Shown here one piece after another: positions 7,640 through 17,212 of a DNA stretch of 62,973 nt. Position 1 is the stretch's first letter. Every line of letters begins with the position of its first letter. Below the pieces are notes generated by a model. That model was not told the origin of the DNA. It did not search any database and saw nothing but the letters and a program-made list of their open reading frames with translations. Source of the stretch: Chloroflexi bacterium TSY (GTDB lineage: Bacteria > Chloroflexota > Anaerolineae > Caldilineales > Caldilineaceae); NCBI GenBank assembly GCA_019217005.1, contig JAHBNG010000086.1, positions 1 through 62,973 of the forward strand. Direction: 5' to 3'. A program made the translations under genes and the position numbers.

Positions 7640-9881
7640 ACCTCTCTCGTTGGCTCAACTTGCAATTGAATCGTTGCACAAGGCCGCTCGGACAGCGGTC
7701 AGCGGTGGGATTGCGGCTGGTGCGGATCAGACGATTTGGCAGCCAGATTCCTGGCTTCTGCAGCGATGTTGGCAGATATTGGCGGATATCGGAGCGAGCG
7801 CCGAAGCATTGGCTGTCGCTGCTCTTGCAGCACCAAGACGCCCCTTAGCTCCATTTCGTGCCCTATACAGAGTGGCAAAACAAGCTGATACTCAACCAGA
7901 TCTGATTCCTCTCATCGAAGTTGAATTGCATCAGCTGTGCAGACAACTCTTCGAAGCTGACAGATTGCACTCTGATTCCGTAGAAACAACCACCGATCAA
8001 TCTTCTCCATCTATTTATCTCAAAACAACCGAGCAGCTGATACTCGTTGAACAGCTCTTATTATGTGCCTCCGCTGCTTCAATGATAGGGGATTCATCGC
8101 TCTCTTTTACCTGTCTAGAGCGATTGGATCAGCTCAGCCGCAGCTGGGATCGGATCTTTGTCCATCCTGAGCTGCGGCAACATTTGGCTGAACTTGTTGC
8201 TCTAGTAGGTCTTCACCCTTTAATCAAGCAGCTGATGCAAGTTGCTGTACACGAATATAGTGATTCTGGTGCGCAGTTTATCCAGCAAATTGCACAATCA
8301 ATCAAATATCAAGAAGATCAAGAGCGATCCAATACACAGATACCACGAATACAGAGACAGGGTCGGCGCGTGTTGGACGAATGTGTTCGGGTCTTGGAAA
8401 ATGCTCTGTTAACCAGCCTCCATAGCCGTCGCATTGCTGCCGTGGTGATGGCGCAGGCCGGTTTAACCAACGAAATGCTCAATCAGCTCCATATCATTGG
8501 GAACATTCAAGATGCCCATCGAGAAACTGACAATCGGTTCCGGGCGGGCTCAAGTCAGATGACAAGAAGCATGAGCCGCTCTTCAATCACGCGCGATGGT
8601 GAAAGTGAACTATTGCGGCAAGTCACCCGTTCCCGGGCGAATTTAGACATTGATTTTCAAGTCTATACGCTCCGCAACGCAATCGATGTCCTTCCTCTGG
8701 AAACTGTCACAGACATAGATCGGGTCGCATTGAGTCATCAACTGACGGAGCTTGGTGTCCAAAGTGATGGTTGGACTGCGGCCGGTGCGGCGGCGACCCT
8801 CGTCAAACTAGGAGCCATTGCGGAAGCAATCGTTATAGTGGAGCAGATCGCACCAGATGATCCAACTCAAAGTGAAGGAATCTTGACATTGGTGGATGAA
8901 TTGATGGATGTTGGTGAACAGGAGATTGCGTTTGAGCAGGCTGAACATGGACTCAGATGGGCCGCTTCTCGTACAGAACGTAACCCTGCTAGAGCAATGC
9001 GTTGGGGATTGGCAAAAATTTTTATCGAGCACAATCGTCCTCAGCTTGCACTGCAATTTTTAGAGAAACCTCCAACGCCTTCATGGAGTGAACGACTCCG
9101 TCTTTTCTTTCAGGGACGCCTATTTATTGATGAAATGACGGATGAGGAACTGCAAGCTGGAAGTATACGCGCCAAAGCGCTTTTGCAATTGCACCAGCCT
9201 TCTATTTTTCAAACCTCTGCTCGTAAACCAAATGCCCACATCCCAGATGTTGGCGAATACGTTTCTGTAGACAAATCTATAGAGAAAAATGGTAGACCCT
9301 CATCAGATGCACGAGCGATAAACTCTTTTACGGATGACTCATTACCACCAGCAGAGATGCCGCCTCCTGAGGAGACAAAGACGGTTCTAGATAGCGAGAC
9401 AGAACATCTTGTTCAACGTCTGGGACAGTGGGCGCCTCAATTGATGGAAGGCGAGGCTCTTTTTAATTTCTATGTGCATGGATTGTTGCGCCCCCTGCTG
9501 GCTGCGGGACGCATGCGTCACGCATGGGGGTTGTTGCCCAAGATTCAAGAGGCGCTTGTCTCCATGCGCGGCAGTAAGCATGCGCTACGGGTTGCGGAAG
9601 TAGCGGAACTCTTCTTGGCCGAATTGGCACCAGCATCGCCATATTATGATGCAGAACGAGCCAAATCTATGCGTCTGTTGCTGGAGGAGTTTGCCGTGAC
9701 ATTATGGGAAGAAAATGCACGGGTTGGCATTTGGCAAGCAATTTATGGTCTAGAAGGCACTCTGTCCTTACTCACTCATCTAGAAGGATCTAGAGCAATT
9801 TTGACTATTGCTCATGCGGCTGTCGAACATGGAGAGTTTTGGTCTTCTTACAGTGCAGTGCTCATTGATGGGGGAGAATAA
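7632..9881 (+). CDS. Large helical-repeat protein, function unknown
   Basis: The 749-residue product is rich in Ala, Leu, Glu and Gln in amphipathic helices, with no signal peptide, membrane segment or nucleotide-binding motif. Several blocks (about residues 400-520 and 600-749) have TPR-like spacing (for example ELGVQSDGWTAAGAAATLVK). A polar linker at about 540-590 separates two helical halves. It is probably a cytoplasmic scaffold. It overlaps the Cas4-N-like gene by 8 bases and ends the LysM-translin gene set, so a joint role with the translin-like protein is plausible but unproven. Confidence 0.7.
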   Translation: MFEPLSLAQLAIESLHKAARTAVSGGIAAGADQTIWQPDSWLLQRCWQILADIGASAEALAVAALAAPRRPLAPFRALYRVAKQADTQPDLIPLIEVELHQLCRQLFEADRLHSDSVETTTDQSSPSIYLKTTEQLILVEQLLLCASAASMIGDSSLSFTCLERLDQLSRSWDRIFVHPELRQHLAELVALVGLHPLIKQLMQVAVHEYSDSGAQFIQQIAQSIKYQEDQERSNTQIPRIQRQGRRVLDECVRVLENALLTSLHSRRIAAVVMAQAGLTNEMLNQLHIIGNIQDAHRETDNRFRAGSSQMTRSMSRSSITRDGESELLRQVTRSRANLDIDFQVYTLRNAIDVLPLETVTDIDRVALSHQLTELGVQSDGWTAAGAAATLVKLGAIAEAIVIVEQIAPDDPTQSEGILTLVDELMDVGEQEIAFEQAEHGLRWAASRTERNPARAMRWGLAKIFIEHNRPQLALQFLEKPPTPSWSERLRLFFQGRLFIDEMTDEELQAGSIRAKALLQLHQPSIFQTSARKPNAHIPDVGEYVSVDKSIEKNGRPSSDARAINSFTDDSLPPAEMPPPEETKTVLDSETEHLVQRLGQWAPQLMEGEALFNFYVHGLLRPLLAAGRMRHAWGLLPKIQEALVSMRGSKHALRVAEVAELFLAELAPASPYYDAERAKSMRLLLEEFAVTLWEENARVGIWQAIYGLEGTLSLLTHLEGSRAILTIAHAAVEHGEFWSSYSAVLIDGGE

Positions 9882-10009
9882 TAACCCAAACGGATAGGAG
9901 TAAAAAGCGCTAAATACCCCATAGGTAGTATAGAGGGATGGAGACGGGTATGATACAATCTCGTCGTTGCCTTGAAGCTATATCGATATGGAAATCAATT
10001 TAAAAACGG

Positions 10010-10082
10010 GAGTTTTGAGATTAGAGATTGGCTGCCAATGTGAAAACTTTATGATCTCTCGTCTTTAATCTCGATAAAACTC
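10010..10082. repeat. Intergenic inverted repeat
   Basis: GAGTTTTGAGATTAGAGAT on the left pairs imperfectly with the region ending TAATCTCGATAAAACTC on the right, with about 30 bases between. It lies between the 749-residue gene and the thioredoxin-like gene. It could act as a bidirectional terminator or be an old MITE. Confidence 0.55.
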
Positions 10083-10114
10083 TGGTTTTCATCCTGAACC
10101 GAGTAAAACGCGTT

Positions 10115-10759
10115 ATGTTTGGAAAGGCTGTTCCTATTACATTGACCCTGTTAGCGGGACAATCATTTCGTGAATTCGTTTCAAGTAATTCAATCTATCA
10201 GTCATTAATGCTCCGCCGCTACGAAGAGGCGCGGATTCCGACTCAAAACCAGCAGCTTTTGGTCGATTATCCTGACTCTCAGCATTGGACTTTTCTTTGT
10301 ACAGAAGATAGTCCAGATACAGTCGCTGTGTTGCCATTGTTGCAGCGTTTGGCCGAGACCAATCGACGCTTTGATTTGACGATCTTTCGTGAGGAAGACG
10401 ATTTGAAGCCACTTGACGCATTAGTGGATGATCTCGACTTAACTGGTGACCTGAGTGAAGTTGACACTCCTCTTTTATTCATATTTGATGAGGAATTTCA
10501 GCTTTTGGGCCAATGGGGACCACGTCCACAAGCGGCTGAAGCCTATTTGGACGAATGGCTTGATCTTCACGTGGAGTATGAAGCTCTTGCCGACAGCGAA
10601 GAATTGGATGATCAAATTGAGTTTGCAACCCTGCTTGACGCTCTGACATTAGAGATGCGTGTATGGTACAACAGCCATCTCGGCGACGAATGTGTTTCAG
10701 AAATTTGCCAACTGTTGGAGACAGTGCAAAGCACGGATTTAGATGATGAAAACCAATAA
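10115..10759 (+). CDS. Thioredoxin-like protein of the thioredoxin_9 type
   Basis: The 214-residue product has no signal peptide. Its N-terminal ~150 residues fit a thioredoxin fold: a helix-strand start, FLCTEDSPDTVAVLPLL where a CXXC would lie, and a late strand TPLLFIFDEEFQLLGQWGPRP. The active site keeps a single Cys (residue ~59), so it may act by monothiol chemistry. The C-terminal ~60 residues are acidic and helical. Its stop overlaps the start of the SCO1 gene by 17 bases, so the two form an operon for copper or thiol handling. Confidence 0.7.
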   Translation: MFGKAVPITLTLLAGQSFREFVSSNSIYQSLMLRRYEEARIPTQNQQLLVDYPDSQHWTFLCTEDSPDTVAVLPLLQRLAETNRRFDLTIFREEDDLKPLDALVDDLDLTGDLSEVDTPLLFIFDEEFQLLGQWGPRPQAAEAYLDEWLDLHVEYEALADSEELDDQIEFATLLDALTLEMRVWYNSHLGDECVSEICQLLETVQSTDLDDENQ

Positions 10760-10979
10760 TATAGTAGCCTTTGCGTTCTCACAAGCAATTAGACGGAGAT
10801 ATCTTCAGGTTTTACTGTTTACCTCTGTTTGTTTGCTTGCAGGTTGTGGCAGCGTCTATGAATTTAAAGGAACTGTTTATGACCCTGCGGAAGGAGCGCC
10901 AGAAATTGCTGGATTCATCGGTGAGCAGGAACCTTTTTTATTAAGTGATTTGAATGGCAAGACCCGTATTCTTTTTTTT

Positions 10980-11083
10980 CAGCTACGGCAAAAGTCGGGT
11001 ACAAAAAATGACCATAAGGGGTGAAATCCTAGAGCAGCCCTCTGTTTGCATGAAAAATTTGTACCCGACTTTTGCTGCTACTG
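10980..11083 (+). mobile_element. MITE family F, copy 1 (104 bp)
   Basis: The ends are an 18-base inverted repeat GCAAAAGTCGGGTACAAA, slightly inset. The target is a T run: eight T on the left and seven on the right, consistent with a 7-bp duplication. It lies inside the SCO1 gene just before the metal-site codons. The copy at 18534-18637 is identical over all 104 bases in reverse orientation. Confidence 0.92.
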
Positions 11084-11356
11084 TTTTTTTGGATATACCT
11101 TTTGTCCTGATATTTGTCCATTAACTTTGAGTGATATGCGAGAAGTAATGCTGACTTTGGGCGATGATGCGGAACAAGTTGCCGTTGTCTTCGTTTCGGT
11201 GGATCCCGAACGCGACACGCCAGAGCAATTGGCTGCCTATGTACGCGCATTTCATGAAAGCTTCATCGGAGTACACATACCGCTGACACAACTCGATCAT
11301 GTCAAAGAAGAGTATTTTGTCTTTTCGGAAAAAGAGTATCCAACAGATGAAAAAGA

Positions 11357-11511
11357 GGGGTGGTTCAAAATTAGGTTTACACTTTTGATATATAGACAAA
11401 AATCTATATGAGACCGTTTTCTCTCTGAGAACCGGCGAAATCAGAGAATATAAACGTTCTTTCTGTTTCTAAAAGTGTAAACCTATCTATCCAGCTAAAA
11501 TGAACCACCCC
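11357..11511 (-). mobile_element. MITE family C, copy 2 (155 bp)
   Basis: Same ends as copy 1 but inverted. The target duplication GAAAAAGA is at 11349-11356 and 11512-11519. It interrupts the SCO1 gene. Confidence 0.95.
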
Positions 11512-11654
11512 GAAAAAGATACAGAAAATTATCTGATCGCTCATACTGGTTGGATATATATTATTGATCAAGAAGGTTTACTACGCGTGCTACATTCGAC
11601 TGAATCGACTGCTGATGATATTGCAGCCGACGTGGGTCATCTGATTGCGAATTG

Positions 11655-11734
11655 AGAGTGTGTCTCAAAGTGTGTAAATAGAGATCACTTAATCAGAGAA
11701 ACTGCTCCATCTACACATTTTGTGGTACACATTC
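11655..11734 (+). mobile_element. MITE family E, copy 1 (~80 bp)
   Basis: Inverted ends AGAGTGTGTCTCAAAGTGTG and the complement of GAATGTGTACCACAAAATGT. The flanks CGAATTG (11648-11654) and CGAATTT (11735-11741) look like a duplication with one change. It sits at the SCO1 stop codon, before the Thr/Pro-rich gene. Confidence 0.7.
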
Positions 11735-12283
11735 CGAATTTTGATGAATATTTTATGCTTCTATTTTCTTCATTTTTGAGTCATCACAACACCAAGCATA
11801 GCCGCCGGAGGATGATTCAGTTCGCCTTAGTGGCTGTGGGAGTACTAGTTCTCTTCATTACAACTTGGCCTCTACGGGCGGCCATTGAACTGAGTGAGCC
11901 GTTCCGAGCAGATGTTTCGGCAAGCTATGTACGGTTGAGCTGGACGACTGCTTCCGAATTCAATGTGGAGGGTTTTGAGATTTTATGTAAACAAGAAAGC
12001 GAGCCTGAATCGAGTTACCATGTGATTGCAACCTTCCCTGCCAGAGGCGGTCTTGATGTAGAAAGTCAATACGAATATCAAATCACTTCAGGGTTGGTGG
12101 CAGGACGATCATACTGCTTTCGCTTACGTGAAATCACAACCGACGATGAACCAGGCGACATCTTTGATCTTTGTGGCTATGGTTTAAACATTACGCCAGC
12201 ATCAGCACTTACATCGACTTTCACCCCAACTCAGACAATCACTGCAACCCAAACGCTTACACCGACATTCACGCCCACCTTTA

Positions 12284-13578
12284 GGCTAAACCAAAAAAAT
12301 AATTATACGCGAACGAGAGAATGGAGAGGGGGAATAAGGACAAACCATTTTTCTAAACCAGGTAAACGTTGGAAGCGTTGTTCCAAACGGTCCATCTCTT
12401 TCTGAGTGAGTTTGACGCCGGTCTCATAAAGAGTGGAATTCAGGTGAACGAAGGGTTGTAGTTGGTTAAAGCGAAAAGAACGGGCAAAATTGAGAACGGT
12501 CTCAAGAGAATCGAGAAGAGAACCGTTCCAGTGTTTTTCAAGATGGCCCCAAACCCGTTCGATGGGGTTGTATTTACTGTGATAAGGAGGGTAGCAGGCG
12601 AGCTGAATAGAGAGACGATAGTGCTCAACAAACTGAGTGAGACGATACATAAACTGAGTCCGACGGGTATGATTTTCGGGACCATTGTCCTGATTGATCA
12701 CGAGGGTCTTGACGTGAGGAAAGTGTTCACGTACGCTTTCCCAAAATCAATTAGGCAGTCGACAATACAGTCACTCGTCACTTTCGACTGAGTCAAGTAA
12801 AGAAAGAGTTCCTTGGTTGAAGGGAGGTAAATGCCAAAAGGAGTGACTTTCTCGGTCTTCTTATCTTGAAAGTCATGATCGAGCGCTTTGACAACCACTC
12901 GACTTATCCCTTCTCTCGAGAAACGGTCAAGTAAAATCGTCGCTTTGGCATCCCAAGAGGCGCAGAACCGTCTCGTCTGCATCCGCTTCTTGATTGATCT
13001 GATGAATTCTATCAAAGATCGCATCGGTCTCTGGGATCTTTTTCACTGGTTGACTTTTTTTGACCCGGTTTGAGCCATAGCCTAACTCATTGAGCTTCAA
13101 GCGGATGGCCTCTTCGCCAGGCAATTCCTCATCTGTGTATCCTTTCTGCTCGATGAGCTGGGTACGCATTTCGGCGGCGGTTAGTCGAGTGTACAATTGG
13201 GGGGTCGAAAGGTGGGATCGGTCTGGCTGAATTGATCGGCGATTTCAACCATATCGGCCAGTAAAGTGGGGATATGGTCTTCGGCTTTTGCGACCACGTC
13301 GGTGGCTTTGGTCGACATAACAGAAGCCGCCTTCTAGTTCTTCCAGGGCTTTGGCTATCGTCGCCCGATTCCAGCCCAACTCTCGTTCTGCTTTCGTCGG
13401 ACTCCCTTCGCATATCGTTTTGACCGTTTGGGCCATGAAGTGCCTTCTTTCGTATCCACTTAACATGGCCTTCGTCTCTTTCAAGACTTCAACCATTTCT
13501 GGCGAGATTGTCATTTTTGCTCCTTTTGGAGAGCTAGTTTAACACCTTCTCGCGTATATTTTATTTTTTGGATTGGCC
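12284..13578 (-). mobile_element. ISAzo13-like insertion sequence, copy 1 (1295 bp)
   Basis: Imperfect terminal repeats begin GGCTAAACCAAAAAA and GGCCAATCCAAAAAA. TTA flanks both sides (12281-12283, 13579-13581). It is about 7 bp shorter than copy 2 at 46545-47846. It splits the Thr/Pro-rich gene inside the repeat stalk. Confidence 0.88.
12303..13514 (-). pseudogene. ISAzo13-like transposase, multiply frameshifted
   Basis: The parts match copy 2 at 46609-47823 almost base for base. The N-terminal helical part starts at 13514 (MTISPEMVEVLK), the middle continues from 13196, and the catalytic end (INQDNGPENHTRR, NPIERVWGHLEKHW) ends at 12303. It shares two frame breaks with copy 2 in the N-terminal third. 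It has two more of its own: a 2-base loss near 12955 (LRLLGCQ in place of LRLSWDA) and a 1-base loss in a T run near 12750. This copy cannot make an active enzyme without correction. Confidence 0.85.
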
Positions 13579-14473
13579 TTACGTCAACTTTCACTCCTAC
13601 CCAAACACCAACACAAGTTGCGGATAGCCCACTTGCAACGCCAACACAGGTCTCGGACAGTCCACTTGTCGAACCATCTCAAGGACGTCTAGGAGAAGAC
13701 GGAGAAGTATCGCCTACGCCCACTTTTACGTCTACATCAATACCAACTTTGCCTGCCTTTACGTCGACAGCGACTGCCACCTTTGCGCCCACTTTTACCC
13801 CTACTTTTACGCCAACGACGATACCAACCGCTGTGCCGCCGATTACGCCAACGTTGACGATGACACCAACATTGCAGGCGACTGCCACTCTGACTGCCAC
13901 CCTCGTTCCAACATTGCCGGCAACCTTGGAGCCCACATTAGCGGCGACGATTATTCCCACTGGAACAGTAACGCCAACCGCTACATTCACAACGACACCA
14001 ACATGGACACCGACTCAGACACCGACCGAAACACCAACCGTCACGAATACGATTACGGCAACACTCACGGTGACGGCTACTGCTACCATGACCTTAACAA
14101 ACGAAGGAGGACCGGACATCCCAGGTGAAGGCGGCATCGCACCGTCGGTAGGAGAAGAGATTGCACAAGATTCAGCGCAGCCACAACCTGCTTATATTGT
14201 CATCACCCAAACACCAACGCCAGCCGCACTCGCCCTGCCCGTCGTTTACACACCGGTTCCTACAATCAGCACGCAACAGTCCTTTGCACTGGCAAATGTT
14301 TTGACACTTAGTTCTGAAAACGTCATTGTGATGCTTCTTTGCTTGATTTTCTTTAGTGCAAGCGGACTTGGCTTTATGGGATTGTTGACGACGGCACTCT
14401 ATATGCGTTCGCGTTCTGATCGCAGACGCCCTTATCGATAGAGTATGTGAATTGAGCTGATGAATGTTAATTG

Positions 14474-14554
14474 GAGTGTGTACCACATAGTGTGTAAATG
14501 GACGCCTCTCAGTCAGAGAATCCACTGTATTTACACACTTTGGGATACACTCTC
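14474..14554 (+). mobile_element. MITE family E, copy 2 (81 bp)
   Basis: Ends GAGTGTGTACCACATAGTGT and the complement of GAGAGTGTATCCCAAAGTGT. The target duplication TTAATTG is at 14467-14473 and 14555-14561. It lies just after the Thr/Pro-rich gene. Confidence 0.85.
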
Positions 14555-14598
14555 TTAATTGTGTATCATCCCAAAACTAAAATAGATCCATCCTTGGC

Positions 14599-14627
14599 TT
14601 GGACTTATACAAAACCTGCATTATAAT
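14599..14627 (+). promoter_or_regulatory. Candidate sigma-70 promoter for the ABC importer operon
   Basis: TTGGAC at 14599-14604, a 17-base spacer and TATAAT at 14622-14627. The predicted start would be near 14634, giving a ~430-base leader before the binding-protein gene. Confidence 0.4.
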
Positions 14628-15064
14628 GGACTTCATGGACCTCTTCCCTGTGTTCTTACCCCGATAATCAGATACATTAAGTAAATCCGAGAAAGTTATG
14701 GACATGGATCATCAAGATTTTCAGAGCTTGCCCTGAGTCTTCGAAGGGATTTAATTCGCGCGACTTCGTGTCCTGATTTTTAGTTTCTTTCTAGACTTTA
14801 CTTACTGTCCAACGAAAAAATTTATAGAATATCCATTGTCTGTACATTATTCAGTTTCGCGGCGGATTTACGATAGCAATTTCGTATTTATTGGCTCATC
14901 TATGAAAAGTGTGCAATTCGATCATACAGAGCCTGAAAGATGACTGTTTTGTACACTTTCGTCTGATAAGCGGTTTGTTAAAGGACGCGAAGATATTTTT
15001 TTCACCTTGCTCTATTGACCAATGTACAGTCAGGGAACCAAGACACTTCCAAGGAGAATCTAAT
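14628..15064. other. Long leader or intergenic region
   Basis: No gene is evident. It contains a fragment of a dispersed genomic repeat (around 14730, CCCTGAGTCTTCGAAGGGA) also seen near 18430. An AAGGAGAAT site precedes the ATG at 15065. Confidence 0.5.
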
Positions 15065-17087
15065 ATGATCCAAAGACAAACCGGTTCATTGCGGCAATTG
15101 ATACAATTGCTTGTTATTGTCATGGCTGCCAGCTTGTTGGTGGCTGCTTGTGGTGGCTCCCCGGCAGGACCAGCGGATGAACCCGCCGCAGAAGCTGATA
15201 GTGGCAGTAGTGACGAATCATCTTCAGATTCTTCGGATGGAGAAATGGCGAGTGACGGGCAATACAAGGAAGCACCGATGTTGGCCGAGATGGTCGCGGC
15301 TGGAGATTTGCCATCTGTAGAGGAACGTCTCCCAACAGAACCAATGGTGATTGAGCCAGTGAATTGAGATTGGCCAGTATGGCGGCAGGATCCGTCGTGC
15401 ATATCTTGGGCCAGCTGACGGCTGTAACTTCTGGCGTATTTCACGTGGTGGTCTGTTCCGTTTCTCGGTGGATGGATTTGAGATTATCCCTGCTGAGGCC
15501 AAGGGGTTTGAATCCAACGCAGATGGGACTGAGTGGACTATTTTCCTGCGAGAAGGCATGAGGTGGTCTGATGGAGATGACTTCAACGCCGAAGATTTCA
15601 TGTGGCATTACGAGAATGTATTGCTGAATGAAGATTTGACGCCAAATCTGCCCGCCTTCCTACGATCTGGTGATGAATTTGGCACGATGGAAGCCATTGA
15701 TGACCACACCATCAAGTTCATCTATCCGAATCCAAATACCCTCTTTTTGGAGATTATGGCTCAGGCAGATCAGGCGTGTGGCGGTGCTTCCCGCAACATT
15801 CCCTACACCCCATCACACTACATGCAGCAATTCCATGCTGATTTTAATGATGAAGCCCAGGCCATGGCTGAGGAGGCTGGCTTTGAAGATTGGACCCAGC
15901 TTTACGACGACAAAGTTGCTCACAATACGAATCCCGAACGTCCCTCCACCCGCCCGTGGAAATTTACGAACGCTTTGGGCGATCAACTTGTAACAGCAAC
16001 CCGCAATCCATACTTCTATGCAGTGGACCCTGCTGGCAACCAGCTTCCTTATATTGACGAAGTCACCTTCACGCTGGTCGAGGACATCGAGGTCATCAAC
16101 CTGAAAGCCGTCGAAGGTGAAATCGACTTCCAGGGTCGTCACATCAAGATGGAAAACATTCCAACCCTGAAGCAGGGCGAAGAGATCGGTGGATATGTTG
16201 TCAATTTGTGGCCAACCTTTGGTGGGACAGATGTCGCTTTCTATCCCAACTTGAGCTTTGAAGGACCAGAAGGCGAATTCCTACGCAATGCAACGTTCCG
16301 TCAGGCGCTATCGCTTGCTATCGACCGCGAGGCCATCCGCGAAATCAGCTTGTTGGGCATGGGTGTGCCACGCCAGAGCGTACCAGCACCTGGTCATCCT
16401 CATTATCCTGGCGAGGAGTGGGAGTTCAAGTATACCGAGCATGACGTGGCCGCAGCCAACGAGTTGCTTGATTCGATCCTACCCGATAAAGATGATGAAG
16501 GGTTCCGCACCAACGAAGCTGGTGATCGTTTGACCTTGACGATTGGCGTAACGCCGGCCTTTGGTGCCTGGCCGGATGTGGCTCAGCAGGTGGCTAGTTA
16601 CTGGGGCGAGGTAGGTGTGCGCGCTGAAGTTGAAGAATTGACCCGTTCTCTACTTGGCACCCGCTGGCAAAATAATGAACTGACTGTCTATGTATGGAAT
16701 GAGGATACGACGGGCTTTACGTTCTCCAATATCGGCAAGCGCGTTCCCGATGGGCCAGGAAATCTGACGGCACCTTACTGGGGCCTTTGGGTCAACACCA
16801 GCGGTGCAGAAGGTCTTGAACCAGAACAGTTTATGAAGGACTTCATGGACAAGCACCTTCAAGGCCCGACCCTCGCAGATGATGAACGAAACGAACTGGG
16901 TAAGGAAATCTACCGAGAACTCGTAGACAATATGTATAATATCGGTATCGTTGGTCTGAGTCCCATGGTGCAAGGTGTACTCGTAACGAATGCCAAATTG
17001 CAGAACGTTCCGCCAAAGGGTGGTAACGATTGGCCATTGCGTACGCCATCTACGGCATTTCCAGAACAGTTATGGTATAGTGAATAG
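15065..17087 (+). pseudogene. Family 5 peptide/sugar ABC transporter binding lipoprotein with a 1-base frameshift
   Basis: The signal peptide has lipobox VAAC (Cys ~30) followed by a Ser/Glu/Asp linker. Frame 1 stops at 15367 (IEPVN). One base later the protein resumes (EIGQYGGRIRRAYLGPAD) and runs to 17087, giving ~673 residues, a normal length. The body is a typical SBP_bac_5 fold (NFWRISRGGLF, EWTIFLREGMRWSDGDDFNAED, AFRQALSLAIDRE-like motif). The extra base is in GTGAATTGAG near 15364. It may be a sequencing error or a young null allele. Two permease genes follow, so this is the solute receptor of that importer. Confidence 0.88.
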
Positions 17088-17205
17088 TGATTGGTAGCTG
17101 GTGGCTAGTCATTGGTGGCTAGTCATTGGTGGCTAGTTGTTGGCTCAACCAACGACCAGCTACCAGTAACCAACTACCAACGACCAGCCATCAGACGAAC
17201 AAGGA
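17088..17205. repeat. Intergenic repeat cluster between importer genes
   Basis: CATTGGTGGCTAGT-type units occur three times in direct order, then reverse-complement versions (CCAGCTACCAGT, CCAACTACCAACGACCAG). The whole can fold into a long imperfect hairpin. It may adjust expression between the receptor and the permeases. A related but different repeat is at 39071-39130. Confidence 0.7.
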
Positions 17206-17212
17206 TACCTCT

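Larger units (their letters stand above)
10743..11655 (+). pseudogene. SCO1/SenC family copper chaperone, interrupted by MITEs F and C
   Basis: Removing F (10980-11083 plus 7 T) and C (11357-11511 plus 8 bp) leaves 213 codons in frame. The rebuilt protein is a lipoprotein (LAGC, Cys ~35) with the SCO metal site FCPDICP and the late His (LIAHTGWIYIID). SCO proteins deliver copper to, or reduce, the CuA site of cytochrome oxidase. Both current fragments (to 11024, and 11046-11411) are non-functional on their own. The start may be 10743 or the adjacent ATG at 10746; both overlap the thioredoxin-like gene. The stop TGA at 11653-11655 lies at the edge of MITE E copy 1. Confidence 0.88.
11755..14441 (+). 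pseudogene. Thr/Pro-rich surface protein with fibronectin III-like domain, split by an ISAzo13-like element
   Basis: Deleting the IS (12284-13578) and one TTA duplication leaves 463 codons in frame. The rebuilt protein has an N-terminal hydrophobic helix, a ~100-residue FnIII-like β-domain (VRLSWTTASEFNVEGFEIL) and ~210 residues of Thr-Pro-rich repeats typical of extended, glycosylated surface stalks. It ends in a transmembrane helix (about 420-445) with a basic tail. It is probably a cell-surface protein. The start is uncertain: ATG at 11755, or ATG at 11812. The GTG at 11722 lies within MITE E. Confidence 0.8.

Noticed and set aside
13679..13990. Minus-strand reading frame across the Thr/Pro-rich stalk
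   Set aside because: Its Val/Gly-rich text is the mirror of the Thr-Pro repeats; there is no ribosome site or family match.
17088..17205. An origin or iteron array
   Set aside because: The units alternate in orientation and fold as hairpins inside an operon; no replication gene is near.
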